The notes: generated by a model from the letters alone, not told the origin. A stretch of DNA of 64,000 nucleotides from Bromus sterilis (GCA_950022295.1 OX465598.1:168534001-168598000); one strand, 5' to 3'; positions 30,738 through 44,988 are shown, numbered from the stretch's first letter. Program-made: numbers and translations.

Positions 30738-33700
30738 TGTCACAACCCCAATTTAGGCAAGTGCTAAGGTTTGAGTTCCCTTTGCATCATGCACAAAATT
30801 TCAAAAGAAAATTCAAAATGGGGAAAAGAAAAGCCCTGAGAAACTAAATCAAATGGCTAGATAAAAATCTTTTTCCAAAAATCATTTGAATATTTGGAAA
30901 ATTCCTACAAATGATGTTGATCATTTTAAAAGTGGTTTGGGTTCATTACCATGCCCATGGAATATTCAAAAATTTAAAATGTGCCTTGGAAAATTAAAAG
31001 AACCCCTATTTGATTTGAAATTCAAATTGTTTGAATTTCAAAAATGCCCAAATCCTATATGTGACTAGCTACTGGTCACCTAGGGTTTTTAAAAATTATT
31101 CGGCATTTAATAAAAATGCTTTGGTATTTTTATTTATTGGGGCAAACAAAAGACAGAAAAATAAAAGAAAAAGAAGGCAGAGAGGGCAAAGTGGCCCAAC
31201 TTATCCCCCCCAGCCCACCAGGCGGCCCAGCCCACCTCCACCCGCTTGTCTCCTTCCTCACCGACGGGCAAGCAGCTCGGTGGCGCGCTCACCGCCGCGC
31301 ACGCCACCGAGGCCTCTCCAGAAGCCCCCAGGCCACCTCCTCACGCCACAGAGAAGGCCACTTGCAACCGCACTCTTTCCTTCTCTCTCCGGTCACCATC
31401 TCCCTCTCCCTCTCGCAAATATCGCGCACACCCGAGCAGTCGAACTCGCTGCCGTCGTCTGTTTGCGTGGCCACCGACCGTTCCATGCAGCGCCTTCGTG
31501 TCCAGAAGAACCGCAGCTGAAGCCTCCGTCGAGTGGCGCCTTGGATTCGAGCTCAAGACGGCCGCAGACGATGCGAGCTTCTACGAGAAGCTTCGGCCGC
31601 CGCGGACCTCCGGCGAGGAATTCCTCACCGGCCAGCCCATCCCCGACCACGCCGTGTCCTCCGTTGTAACACCCTCAGAATCAGTAACAGTAATCACTAC
31701 AGTGATTCCACTGTTAGTGATCATTACTGTTGATGATCAAGCCATGATCACCTTTGATCATAGCTCTGTCAATTTCCAACCCGGATAAAATTTTCAAATT
31801 GGGTAAATTATAAAACTTTGCTCCAAGAATTGTGGATGCCAGTCAATAAACATGATCATGGTTAAACCAAAACCACCTTAGTCATTTGCATAATCCCAAG
31901 TCAATGATAATCATAAAACCCATAAGGTTGGATTATCCAAATTGTCTTGGAATTTAAATTGGAAATGGAAATCGTAGATCAAACCAAAGTTGTGAAACCT
32001 ATTAATAGAATTGCCTAGCCATCATAGGGCCATGTTAATATAGTAATGGATATTTTATTAAAGTGTTTTAGGAATAATATGAAATAAAAATAAATGCTTG
32101 GGTATTATTGAATTGCCATGGTAAATTATAATAAACAAGTGAAAATTTTAAATGCACTAAAAATTGTGAAACCAATTTTATTAAATGCCTAAAAATCAGT
32201 AGGTCTTATAAATATTGGAATGTGAATTTATAAAGTTATTTAAATAATTAAATTAAATGATAACAGTAGCAAAACAACACCAAAAAGCCTTTTAAAATAA
32301 ATAACAATATTCAAATGAATTTTATTGTGGGCCAAACTTTTTGTGGCATCATGTTAAAGTGTAACCCTAATATAGGTGCAAGTATAACATTTTACAAAAA
32401 TCAAAACCTAGCTAAACTAAATACAAACAGAAAAGAAAATTTAAAAGAAACAGAAAACAAAAAGAAAATAAAAATCGCTATCCTACACCCTGGGCACAAG
32501 GCCCACCCCGGGCCCAACCCTCCCCCTCCCCTGTTCCCCTCCCTCCACCACGTCGACGACACAGTGCCGCCATGGGCAGCTCGCCGAGCCGCCCCCACCC
32601 TCACCTGCCCCATGTGGATAAGCTCGCCCCCTCTCTGTCCCGTGTCCACCCCATGCCCACTCCCCCTGGCCTCCCTCTCTTCACCCCACCCGAGCTCACC
32701 CGAGCTCCGCCGTGGGCGCCGTCGCGCATGCACGTGGCCAACGACCCCGCATCACCGCTCCTTCCTGTCCTGCGGCTCCGCAGCGGTTGTCTTCGCCACC
32801 TCCGGTACAGAATCGAGCTGGGGCGCGCCACGGGCTGCGAATCGCCGCCGCTTCCCCGCCACGGCTTCCGGCGTGCATCGACGAATTCATCGCGCCTGCA
32901 CCCTCCCCGGCCACCCCGACCCCTCCTCGAGCTCCCCTGTGAGTCTTGCCTCCTTTACCCCAACTTGCCAAGCTCAATTTCGAGCTCTGGCGACTGCCGC
33001 CATGGGTGGCCGAGCCCAGCTCCGTAGGGTGACTCGCCCCCGTGGTCTCCGTTTGTATCAGGGCCGTCCGAGCGCACCAATGTGCTCGGGGCACGCCAAT
33101 TGCCCGGTTTGGCTCTTCAGAGCATTTGGGCGCGCGTCTCGTGGTCGTCTTCGTGCGGCACCCGAGCGACGCCTCCGCCATTTTTGATGATGTGCTCACC
33201 TCTGGACACCCGAGCTCATAATGATGGCACAGATCGACGCGGGTGGTGATGGGTTTTCGAACGGACCCACCCTCGCTCCTAGACGTCGTCGGAATCCACC
33301 AGACAGTCGTCGCCGGCCTCCCTGGTCGTCGCCGGCGATGGCCTGTGGCGCTGACCTGTGGCCCCCTTTGTCAGTTGGCTTGATTAGATGCTAAGCAGTC
33401 ACTGACGTGTGGACCCCGCGGCTGCTAATCACTACTTAAGCCCCGGTTAATCCTAAACCCCCTGTTAACTTAGCTTTAGGCTAATTCCCCCTGGACATAT
33501 GACATGTGGGGCCCTAGCTAGTTATTAGTTAAATAACTGTTAGTTAGGTTAGTCTCACTGACTAGTGGGCCCTGGGCTTTAATAAAATAGTTAAACTGTT
33601 AATTATGCCTCTGTGAGTATGACTGTTGGGCCCCACTGGAATTTTAGTTTAATTAATATGTAATTGTTAAAAATGAGCCTTTGACATGTGGGCCCAGTGC

Positions 33701-36700
33701 CTATTTTAATTTAAGTAAAAGATTTATTAATAAACAGAGGATGACATGTGGGTCCCACATGTCAGGCACTGTTTTGGATAATCTTTTGGATAATGTTGTA
33801 ATAATAATAAAAAGAAATTCAGAAATTCTTTTTAAATGATTTAAACTTTGAATTTGAATAACTTTTAAACCGTAACTCAGATTCAAAAACTTTATACATC
33901 AAACTTGATCAGAAAAATATCACTTGTCCGAATATGCTAGCCGTATGTCAACCACCCCCCTCTAACACAACGAACATCGACACTCCCCCTTCGGGCCGTC
34001 TTTCGATAATTCCCGGTGCCACTAAAAAACCTGCCAGATGAATTTATTCTGAACACGAAAGTTGTTTGGAATAGATCAACTAACCCGGATACACCACCCA
34101 CACATGTGTCGGATGTCCACGACACCTCCGGCATGATATCTCCCCCCCTCCGGACACCTTGTCCGATAATCACCCGGAGCTGGCAGTTCATCCCCGGATG
34201 AATTCCCGCTCCGAGCAATACACCTCGTACTGCGTTAGGTCACCGTTAGCTTTGTATCTGCTATGTCATATATTTGTATTGCTATTATTATTGTGTATTT
34301 ATTGTTTCTCCCCCTTTCTTTCTGCCGATAGACGTTGCGACCGTTGCCGATGCTTCCCCCTTTTGATCGACTACTTCGTCGACGACCGTACCGCTACTAC
34401 CGAGCTTACAGGCAAGCAGAGCCATTCTCTTCCCCAGATATCGCCTATCTTTCCGTACATTTCTTGCACAAGGCATTGTTACTGCTGCTGCTACGATTAC
34501 AATCCTATTCAATTGCATAGCCTGTTTTTTTCGCCCCTTGATGTGCCTTCCTTTAATCCTATGCTGCCTATTATTACTTATGCATTATTCAGCAGTGAGC
34601 CCTGCGCATTGTTACCTAGGATTAGATAGCGGGTCGTGATCACTTTGGGAGTGATCGCGGAAACGATATATTACAACTGCAACAGGTACGGATCAATGCA
34701 GACGCCCTAGGGAACCTACAACGGCGAGACTCTGCCGAGTTGCTTCGAGTTTGGCTTACGAGTGGAATGGACTCGTATATCACTCTCGTCGGCTCAGTAG
34801 CGTAGCATCACCGGGATGATACGAGGTTTACCTCTTTAGTTCATCCCACTGATGTCTCAGTCGAGCCAACTCAAGTGTACCATCGAGGGTGATTCCTCCT
34901 GGTTTCACTTAATGGTAGGGACTCGAACCAACTGGTGTCCTTAAAGGTAAGAAGTCGGGCGACAGGGAGGGTACGACCAGTGTACCGGTGTGCATGGCCC
35001 CTGATCGTTGGCCGCGAGAGTTACCAAACCACGAAAAGTCGAGCTCCTCCAGGAGCACACGCGAGACAAGGTAAGGAGATGGTTCACCTTGTTGGTAACC
35101 GCAGTAATTTGGTGGGACGACGGGGCAGGCACCGATGTACTGGTGGTCCTGGCTGCTGTCGTTGTCCGCGGGTCAGTTAAGTCGAGGCAACGATAACAGT
35201 TGTCACGCAGGTTAATTAAAATGCTAAATGGTTCAGTGAATGTCTTGAGTTGGCTATATGCCATGTACGCACTACCTACCCGTGGGAATTATGAGTTATG
35301 GGCTCCTCTGCTTCATAGTGTCGTCCGAGGACTCTTCAGACGTCAGCAGTACCTCGGCCTGCGCCGGGAAGTGGTGTTGTCTTATTTGCTTGCGCGGTGG
35401 TGTCTTATTTGGATTTTATTTAACTTCACCGGCCAGCCTCGCACCGTGCAGGAGTACGTCGGGGTTAGGGTCCAAAGCCCCGCGTACATAGGATATAGTC
35501 CGGCAGATGACCTCTCTGTTGAGTTTGAAAGATGTGCTATGAAGTGTCGGATAGCCTTGGTGGAGCATTCCCTAACAAGGTTCCCGCCACCCTGGAGATC
35601 CGTGCGTGTAGCGTAACACAAGTGCACCCCTGCAGGGAAGATTAATCTATTCGAATAGCCGTGTCCACGGTAACAGGACGCTTTATGCTGAAGCTGGATC
35701 TTACCACTACAAACTATTATTATTAAACTGTATGGTTCCGAGTTTTCTTCCTCGCGGGGATGTCGAGGAGGTGAACTCGGAGGCATTGTTAATTATTACA
35801 ACTTATTATTATACAATGCTGCAGCAACTTCTGCTGCATTGTTACTTTATGCTTTATATAAACTGTTGGCTGATTCTTACCTCATGCTGCAAGACATCGT
35901 CGGAAGATGCTAGTCTTCGTTAGGCCTAGCTTCTTACCCTTGCTCTGGATTTCTGTCTTCCAGTCCACTATATACAGCCTCTTCTTTCCGTTGATACAAT
36001 GCATAATGCTTAGTAGCGGACGTAAGACTCGCGGGTATGCTAGATACTCACCTGCTTTATTTTCCCCCTTTATTTGTTTTGCCTGATCGGCCGCTGCAGT
36101 CGACGTTGGAGCCTTGGAGTCCAGGAGCAGGAGATCCCCGATGCCGACCACCGCAACATGAAGATTCCCGATGCCTACTACGACGTCGAGTTCCTCGTTG
36201 ACCAGGAGTAGCTTGGAGGTTCCCAGGCAGGAGGCCTCGCCTTTTCGATCGTTGTTGTTTATGTGCTAGCCTTCTTAAGGCAACCTTGTATTCTTGTGTT
36301 TGTACTCAGATACTTTTGCTTCCACTGACTTTGTGCTCTCGAGCTGTTGTATTCGAGCCCTGTGGCCCCTGGCTTGTATTAAACAGCTTGTATTATTTTA
36401 TTTGTAGAGTTGTGTTGTGATATCTCACCGTGAGTCCCTAATCTCGATCGTGTACCTTGCGTGTATGATTACTGTACACTGCTTGATTTTGGGGGCGTCA
36501 CATCCGTCGAGTTCAGGGTGAGCACGCGAACGATTTCCCCCACCCCTTGCTCGTTCTCACGCACGGGGCGCCAAGTTCGTCGTTCCAGTGGCTCCGGCCG
36601 CCACCATTGCCGTCATAGCCATGGCCTCGGGCCTCCTCGCGAGCCGTGGCTAGCTCCAGGGGGTGCGCAAGCTTAAGGGCTACGCGCCCATGCCACCCAA

Positions 36701-39254
36701 GCCACTCCCCGTGCCCGAAAACACCATTCCGGCGAAGCTCCGGCGAGCTAACCACGTCGGCGCCGTTAACCCGAGCCTAATAACCCACTAACCCCTAACC
36801 CTAGCCACTGACCCCTGGGCCCCAGTGCCCTAAACTAAACCAGTGGCTAATCTAAACAGGGGGTTAACCCCAGAGTCTATGACAGGAGGCCCCCACTGGC
36901 CAGAAGCCCCCCACGTCATGCTGATGTCAGCATGACACAGTAAATCTTTTTCTGAATTAAAAATAATTCCAGAGAAATCAGAAAATTCCAGAAATTAGCC
37001 AAAACTTCAATAAATCATAGAAAATTCATATTAACTCCAAATTGGACAAATAATATATGAAAAACAATCAGCAGAAAATTCTCTATCCAAATATGCAACT
37101 TTCAACCATGTTTGAGTTGATTTTAAAATGGGACCAGTAGCTTTTGCTATTTGGCTTAATTGAAAACATAAACATGTGCTTGTGCATTCTATTACAATGT
37201 TTCCCCCCCTCTTGTTGATGATTGTGCCGGTAACAGTGCTTCCGAGATGGTGATCACCCACGAAGAAGAAGACCACCGATAAGACCCGTGTATCGTCAGC
37301 AAGGCAAGCAAACCCCATTGATCATATCTATAAAATCCCAATTCCCTCTCAGTCTCCCTTATGCATGTTTAGGAGATCACCGAGACACGTTCTTTCGCTT
37401 AGTTGAACCCATTCCGATGCATGACCTATCATTTTGTCACCGTATTAAGCAAACCACAATCCTAGCAGATTTAGGAGTTGAAGATGAGCATGTGGCCCCT
37501 GCAACTGTTACTGCTTATTGCTGCTTAGTGATACAATGAGGATGTTATGATTGTTAGTCGGGATGGAATGAACACAGTGATGTTGGTGATAACGTGTTGG
37601 TGAATCCACCCTAAACAAAGGTGAACGATGAGAGGCTGTGTAAGAGTACACAGTGGGTTGTCTCGTTGAACACTGCCCTAGGCCCCGAGTTCCTGTTTTG
37701 TGATCCAAGACAAAGAGTATGACCACATGTAGGGTTTTATGGGAGCCCCGTTTAGCCTCTTTACGTACCCGATCCGGTACAGGAGTCACAATAGATTCGG
37801 GCTTTCCATTTGGCATATGCATAGAAAAAGTATGAAGAAAAGGTTGCATCATATAGATATGTGGGTGGACCTGTGAGGCAGTGAAACCATCTGGCAGAGG
37901 TGGCGTCTCGGTCCCTTACATTATCCGAGTATGTTTCGTGGAACCGGCCGGACTCTCGAGCGGTGCCAAACTCAGGTAGTCAACTCCTGGATTAGAGAAG
38001 GTGATGTGAGCTTAGTGCCTTGGTTTCATCCACGCCCGACACCCGCTTGAAGGGTGACGAGGACGAGGCGATAAGTGATGACACGCGTGTGAAGATGTAC
38101 ACCCCTGCAGGGTTAATGAACTATTCGAATAGCCGTGTCCTAGGTTATGGACTACTTGGAGACCTCTACTTGATCAATAGACAACTTGAACGAATACTTA
38201 TAAAACTCGCAAGATAAGCGTGAGTGCTATGGTGGGCTTCCTCGTGGGGAAGTCAAGGAAGTAACCATAGTGGTGTATTGTTTGGAGACTTGTAGTGGAC
38301 TCGTGTACGCTTCTTACCTCAAGTCCGGTACTCGTAGTTCAGGACTAGCCAAGTCAAAGCTGGCACTTCTGCATGATGAACCCACCTCCTTTACCTTGAA
38401 ACTTGAGCATGAGTAGTTTAGTTCTGATGTAAGTCTTGCTGAGTATGACTTTGTACTCACGTTTGCTTATTCTATGTTTTAGATGAGAACCCGGACCCCG
38501 ATGGAGTCACCGACCTAAAGCTCGACGTTGACCTTGGTAGTATAGTTCCAGACAGCAGTCTGGTCCCTCGTGGAAGGGCATGTTTGCTGTACAAGGCTTC
38601 TCTAAGCCATTTGTTAAACTTTTCTGTACTCAGACCTATTTGGCTTCCGTTGTATGATGTAATGATGATCACAGACATGTGATCTTTGTATGCTCTATGT
38701 GTAAGTCAATAAAGAGTACTTTGTAGAGTTATGTGATGATACCTGCTGTTCATACTAGGCATGTGTGCTGCGTGTATGTTTATAACATGCATGTCTTAGT
38801 ATGGGTTTTCGAGACCTTAGTTGTGATCTGGCTGGAGGTCTTTTATACACCAAGTGGCCCTTAGATGTGCGCAGCTTGGGGCATCGCGATGCGATTGTTC
38901 GTGACTCTGTCACGTGCACACTTTGTTGTATGATCGAGCCCGCCCTAGACCCGGACTAAGTGATCGGGCTGGAGTCTGTTTATGTAAGGGTTATGATTCA
39001 ATCGATAACATGGTTGAGGCGACATATCTATGAGTATGGGATTTCACCACCCATAATCATTTAGACTTGTGAGCGGGCGATGAGGACCCATCTTAGTTGA
39101 TCATCCGGCCTGGATGGGATGCCCCTCACGTACGATGCTTTCCGAGAGTGTTCTGTGCTTGGCCTTGTCTGCTTAGACAAGTGGGTACGACTCTCGGCTC
39201 TCCATGTGATTGAGTTGTGGCTGGAATTACATACGCATATTCCGGGTCCCGATA
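30738..39254 (+). mobile_element. Solo LTR of the same chromovirus family, copy C (split)
   Basis: It begins TGTCACAACCCC and ends CCGGGTCCCGATA (the terminal CA mutated to TA). It is flanked by TTTGA at 30733-30737 and 39255-39259. Removing the nested LTR (31665-36502) and its 5-bp duplication leaves about 3.67 kb, close to copy A. There is no polyprotein or primer-binding site. The right part (37140-39250) matches copy A closely; the GC-rich block (31200-31664, continuing 36508-36780) does not match copy A well. Confidence 0.9.
31665..36502 (+). mobile_element. Unrelated 4.8-kb solo LTR nested in copy C
   Basis: It begins TGTAACACCCTCAG, ends GGGGGCGTCACA, and is flanked by TCCGT at 31660-31664 and 36503-36507. 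It contains an AT-rich first 800 bp, a GC-rich block at 32480-33400 with long chance open frames, then several kb without coding sense. No gag-pol motif was found, so it is read as a solo LTR. The length recalls the very long LTRs of grass large retrotransposon derivatives, but I cannot name the family. An element with short terminal repeats and non-coding internal DNA is the alternative, though I saw no internal repeat of its ends. Confidence 0.82.
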
Positions 39255-39259
39255 TTTGA

Positions 39260-40029
39260 TTTTAGATTTTCACTGTTCAATAGCAAATCATGTATCTCCA
39301 ATGCAGGCTCACATCGCATCATAGCTAGGCTTTGAACCTTGTCACTGTATTCACGCAAGCATGTGTTCTAGTGCTGTTCACAGTGCCAATGGAGCAAGTA
39401 TGGTACCTACCGGCTGTAGATTTTCGCATACGTACAATACACTGGAAAAAACAAGAAAAAGAAACAAACAAAGAAAGAAAGAAAAAGAAAGAAAGAAAGA
39501 AACAAACAAGAAAAAATGGGCTGTTTGTCATACTTAGATGTGACATAGTTATGTAACATCTAGATGAGCCCTAGACACTCCCCTAATACTATTAGTTAGG
39601 AACAATTCTTTCGTTTGACGAATAAACTCTTACGCGGTCGGCCGTTTCAGCGTGCGATTAGCCGGCAAGATTAGTTAATATGGCCCACCACTTGTACAAT
39701 ATTGATAAATTGTATGCGAGTGCGATTAGCCAGCAAGATTAGTTAATATGGCCCACCACTTGTACAAGATTGATAAATTGTATACGAGTCCACACATGAA
39801 GACTTAGGTCTCTTCCAATGTTCTTAGCATAATATCGTAGGATCAATAAAAAAATAAGATATAACTACTACAATGATTTGTTTCTTAGAGGTTGTTTCTT
39901 ATTTAATAATTTTTAGCTTCATGCATACATGTGATTGGTCTAGTTATGATTTTTGCATATGACCACGTGCAAGGGTTGTATATTATCTAAGATACAACAA
40001 GCCCGGAGAAATCCATCTAATGGAATATA
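39260..40029. other. Intergenic spacer with simple and short tandem repeats
   Basis: Host sequence between the split solo LTR and LINE-B. It contains a GAAA-type microsatellite (39446-39515) and a 68-bp direct duplication (39653-39720 and 39721-39788, two or three differences, both including GCGATTAGCC and GGCCCACCACTTGTAC). No gene or clear mobile element was found. Confidence 0.6.
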
Positions 40030-40062
40030 AATGCGCTGTCGCCGAACTAGGGTTTCTCCTAC

Positions 40063-40088
40063 CCCTTGCGATCTTCTGATCGCAAGGG
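40063..40088 (+). promoter_or_regulatory. Hairpin in the LINE-B 5' UTR
   Basis: Perfect 11-bp arms, CCCTTGCGATC (40063-40073) and GATCGCAAGGG (40078-40088), with a TTCT loop. It sits directly after CTAGGGTTTCTCCTA, the same position as the LINE-A hairpin, but the stem sequence is different. Confidence 0.75.
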
Positions 40089-40200
40089 TTTTCGCGGATT
40101 GGTGGAGGTTCTATTGAGGGCGAGATCTCTTGCAGGGTCGGCCTTGCGAGTAGCCGCTTTCTCTCTCTCTCCCCGGGTTGAGTTTTTGCTCGGGTGACCT

Positions 40201-40995
40201 AGGGTCAAGAGTGCGGTGATGGGGGCATGATGAAATCAAGTTGGGATGGGGAGATTTTATCTTGGTTGATGTGGGGCGCGGGAAAGGAAGGTTTGGAGCT
40301 GAAAATCGTAAAACCCCAGGACGCCCAACACCTAGTGCTGCAGATCGTAATGGTGTTGATAAAGTTCCCCCTGGTGGGAAGGATCGTGGTGTTTGGACGA
40401 GGGCTTGGAAATGATGGGGCTCTGGAACAATCTAGTTGGAGGTTTAATGCTGCTTTTCAGAAAACAAATGTAAATCTAGAGAATGAATTTCAAGGAGCAG
40501 CAGCACAAGACGTGAGAACACATTATAAGCTTCTGGGGAAGCGGATGGCGGACCATTCAGTTCCAGAGGATCTTGACCTAACTGAGGATGAATCAGCAAA
40601 GGCAAAAGATCTTGCGATTGTCCCGAGCAGTCCAAGCAGTGCAGTCGCGATCCGGCCTTGACTAACCCGGTTCTGACGCCACAGAAAAGTGCAAATAAGA
40701 AGAAGCCGAAATCTGGGGAGGAAGTCATGGAGGAGGATGAGTTATTTCAAAATGGGAATATATCGGCGGCTTCCCTAGGGGAAGACCGCCGGGAGAAATG
40801 CATCTTTTATGTTGGAACTGTCGAGGGCTGGGCAACCCGGCGATAGTTCGAGAGGTTTGCGAGGTAGCGAAAAAATATACCCCAGCCGTGTTGTGTTTAT
40901 TGGAAACTCAAATTCAGAAAGCATGAGCTGAATTGCTAGAGGATACTTTTGGTTACTCAAATTCTTTTGTTGTTAGTATCTTGGGAAGGAGTGGG
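40201..40995 (+). pseudogene. LINE-B ORF1 remnant and ORF2 start
   Basis: Most of the N-terminal RNA-binding region present in LINE-A is missing. The remnant joins at a GWGDF-like segment (TGGGGAGATTTTATCTTGG) and reads, with frameshifts, through ENEFQGAAAQDVRTHYKLLG to a C-terminal tail like that of LINE-A (NPVLTPQKSANKKKPKSGEE, then an EDRRE end). ORF2 opens at about 40798 (MHLLCWNCRGLGNP) and contains LLETQIQKA then a TGA. Here the ORF1 stop seen in LINE-A's ATGA overlap is lost, because ATG is followed by C. Confidence 0.7.
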
Positions 40996-43900
40996 TGTCG
41001 GGACCCGGAATATGCGTATGTAATTCCAGTCACGATGCAATCACATGGAGAGCCAAGAGCCATACCCACTTGTCTAAGCAGACAAGGCCAAGCACAGAAC
41101 ACTCTCGGAAAGCATCGAACGTGAGGGGCATCCCATCCAGGCCGGATGATCAACTGAGATGGGTCCTCATCGTCCGCTCACAAGTCTAAATGCTTATGGG
41201 TGGTGAATCCCATACTCATAGACAAGTCGCCTCAACCATGTTATCGATTGAATCATAACCCTTACATAAACAAACTCCAGCCCGATCACTTAGTCGGGGT
41301 CTAGGGCGGGCTCGATCATACAACAAAGTGTGCACGTGGCAGAGCCATGAGCAATCGCACCGCGATGCCCCAAGCTGCGCACATCTAAGGGCCACTTGGT
41401 GTATAAAAGACCGCCAGCCAGATCACAACTAAGGTCTCGAAAACCCATACTAAGACATGCATGTTATAATCATACACGCATCACACATGTCTAGTATGAA
41501 CAGCAGGTATCATCACATAACTCTACAAGTACTCTTTATTGATATACACATAGAGCATACAAAGATCACATGTCTGTGATCAACATTACATCATACAACG
41601 GAAGAAAATTAGGTCTGAGTACAGACAAGTTTAACAAATGGCTTAGAGAAGCCTTGTAAACATACATGCCCATCCACGAGGGACCAGACTGCTGTCTGGA
41701 ACTATACTACCAAGGTGAACGTCAAGCTTCACGAAGGTGACTCCATCGGGGTCCGGGTTCTCATCTAAAACATAGAATAAGCAAACGTGAGTACAAAGTC
41801 GTACTCAGCAAGACTTACATCACAACTACTCTACTCATGCTCAAGTTTCAAGGTAAAGGAGGTGGGGTTCATCATGCAGAAGTGCAAGCTTTGACTTGGC
41901 TAGTCCTGAACTACGAGTACCAGACTTGAGGTAAGAAGCGTACACGAGTCCACTACATGTCTCCAAACAATACACCACTATGGTTACTTCCTCGACTTCC
42001 CCACGAGGAAGCCCACCATAGCACTCACACTTATCTTGCGGATTTTATAAGTATCCATTCAAGTTATCTATTGATCAAGTAGAGGTCTCCAAGTAGTCCA
42101 TAACCGCAGACACGGCTATTCGAATAGTTCATTAACCCTGCAGGGGTGTACATCTTCACACGCGTGTCATCACTTATCGCCTCGTTCTCGTCACCCTTCA
42201 AGCGGGTGTCGGACGTGGATGAAACCAAGGCACTAACCTCACATCACCTTCTCTAATCCAGGAGTCGACTACCTGAGTTTGGCACCGCTCGAGAGTCCGG
42301 CCGGTTCCATGAAACGGACTCAGATAATGTAAGGGACCGAGACGCCACCTCTGCCAGATGGTTTCACTGCCTCACAAGTCCACCCACATATCTATATGAT
42401 GCAACCTTTTCTTCATTCTTTTTCTATGCACATGCCAAATGGAAAGCCCGAATCTATTGTGACTCCTGGACCGGATCGGGTACGTAAATAGGCCAAACGG
42501 GGTTCCCATAAAACCGTACATGTGGTCATACTCTTTGTCTTGGATCACAAAACAGGAACTCGGGGCCTATGGCAGTGTTCAACGAGACAACCCACTGTGT
42601 ACTCCTACACAGCCTCTCATCGTTCACCTTTGTTTAGGGTGGATTCACCAACACGTTTATCATTTGTACCACTGTGTTCATTCCATCCCAACTCACAATC
42701 ATAACATCCTCATTGTATCACTAAGCAGCAAAAGCAGTAACAGTTGCAGGGGCCACATGCTCATCATTCAACTCCTAAATCTGCTAGGATTGTGGTTTGC
42801 TTAATACGGTGACAAAATGATAGGTCATGCATCGGAATGGGTTCAACTATGCGAAAGAACGTGTCTCGGTGATCTCCTAAACATGCATAAGCGAGACTGA
42901 GAGGGAAATAGGATTTTATAGACATGATCAATGGGGTTTGCTTGCCTTGCTGACGATACACGGGGTTTACCGAACTTCTTCTTCGTCGGGGGTGATCCCC
43001 GTCTCGGAGGCACTGTTATCGGCACAATCATCAACAAGAGGGGGGAGGCAACATTGTAATAGAATGCACAAGCACATGTTTATGTTGTAACTGATGTGAA
43101 TGCTACTGATTTGTGGTACATTTGATTTAAATGAAGTGTATTGCATTTGAAATGCAAATTCAAACTCCACATATGAATTTCAATTAAACCAAAATGCATT
43201 TGAAAAAGTTTGATCATTTGAAACCATGTGATCATGTGTGTGATATGCTTCTGAAGTTAAGGTGATCATGTTTGCATTGTAATGGTTAAAATTTGAATTG
43301 CATTGGAATTAAATTTGAATTAATTCCAATTAAGCCAAATAGAAAAAGCTACTGGTCCCATTTTAAATTCAACTCAACCATGGTTGAAAGTTGCATATTT
43401 GGATAGAGAATTTTAAGCTGATCATTTTTCATATATTATTTGCCCAATTTGGAGTTAATATGAATTTTCTATGATTTTTCAAAGTTTAGCTAATTTTCTG
43501 CATTTTCTGGATTATTCTGATTTCTTTTAATTCTTTTTAAATCCTTTTCTTTTTATTGCGTCAGCATGAGGTCGTGCTGACGTGGGGGGGGCTCTGAGCA
43601 GTGGGCCAGCCTTGTCAATGGCTTAGGGGTTAACCCCGTTTTAGTTAATTTAAACATAGGGGTTAGGGGGCTGTGGGTCCCACTGTCAGTGGCTGCTGGG
43701 GTGGTTAGTGGGGGTGATTAGCCTTAAGCTAAGCTACCCACCGGCGGTTAGCCGGCGTCGACCACGGCGTGCGGCGGAGGTGCGCCCGAGTGGGCTTCCC
43801 GGCCACCAGGGGCCTTGTAGAGGGTACCGGTCGGCTCCCCGTGGCCTCGCACATACGATGGACTAGTCCATCGTCGCCGGGGAGGACCACGGCGTCGACG

Positions 43901-44953
43901 GATTCAATTTTCGCGGCGGCCGGAGCCACTAGAAGAAGGCGATGAGGATTGGGGGCACGGGAGGAGCCGGGGTTAGGGGGGAACGAACCGTGAGCTCACC
44001 GGGAGGGTAAAGGAGAAGTCAGGGGAGGCGGAGAAGCTTGGACGGCGACGAAATTTGAGCTCGAAGCCCACGGTGGCCGGCGGGAGGAAGTTGGAGCTGG
44101 CATCTGCTCTGGGGCCTTTGAGCTCGAATTGACGACGCAAAACAACGGAGAAGACAACCGCAGTTCTGATGGACACGTTGGTGCGGCGCCTCGTCGTCGT
44201 TGTCCGCGCAGAAGCTCGCCGGCGTCCTCCGGCTGTGCTCGGGCTTGCGCGAGATCCGCGAGGTAGGAGAACAGGGGCGACCCATGGAAGAGAGGGAAGG
44301 TACGGGGGTGCTTTGGGGGTTGCGTGGCGCGAGAAGGAAGGCAGGGAAGGCCTAGACGACTCTCGGTGGCCACGGCGGCGTCGGCCGTGCCCTCCCAGCG
44401 CGCCACCGAGCAGCTTGGGGTAGACGACAAGCTCGGCTGGGCCTGGGCCGGGGAAGGTTTAGTTGGGCCCGAGGCCTTAGGGGGGGTGGGCTGCTTTGTG
44501 TTTTTTCCTTTTCTTTCTGTTTTCTTTCTGTTTTTTTTCTTTCTTTTGTTTTGCTCTAGGAAAAATAGCAGAGCATTTTATAAAATACCCAAATCTTTTA
44601 TGTGGGCTTAGGATATAAATAGCTAGCCACTCATAACTTTTGGGCATTTTTGAAATTCAAATAATTTGAATTTCAAATCAAATAGGGGTTTATTTAATTT
44701 TCCAAGGCATTGTTTGAAAATTATAAAATTCCATGAGCATGGGAATGAACCAAAACCACTTTTAAAATGATCACCATCATTTATAGGAATTTTCCAAATA
44801 TTCAAATGATTTTTGGAAAAAGATTTTTATCTGGCCATTTGATTTAATTTCTCAGGGCTTTTCTTTTCCCCATTTTTGATTTTCTTTTTGAATTTTTCAC
44901 ATGATGCAAAGGGAACTCAAACCCTAGTACTTGCCTGAATTGGGGTTGTGACA
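40996..44953 (-). repeat. 3' LTR of the chromovirus element
   Basis: 3958 bp, at the left because the element is reversed. It has the same family features as solo LTR copies A and C. A GC-rich block (43700-44470) holds open frames on both strands that also appear in the 5' LTR. These are LTR sequence, not genes. The adjacent internal bases 44954-44967 read GAGTGGGGGCGAGT on the minus strand and are the likely polypurine tract. Confidence 0.92.
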
Positions 44954-44988
44954 ACTCGCCCCCACTCAAAAGAATCTCGTCCCGAGAT

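Noticed and set aside
31031..31788. Long Pro/Ser-rich open frames on the plus strand
   Set aside because: They span the GC-rich block of solo LTR copy C and cross its border with the nested LTR at 31665, so no real gene could have this structure.
32315..33187. A 290-codon open frame in GC-rich sequence
   Set aside because: It lies inside a TG...CA element with target duplications, has overlapping open frames on both strands and no domain. Its composition (Pro, Arg, Ser) is what GC-rich DNA gives by chance.
43996..44430. 144-codon frame repeated at 51472-51930 and on the opposite strand at 51668-52102
   Set aside because: Present in both LTRs of one retrotransposon and open on both strands. 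Read as LTR sequence, not a duplicated gene.
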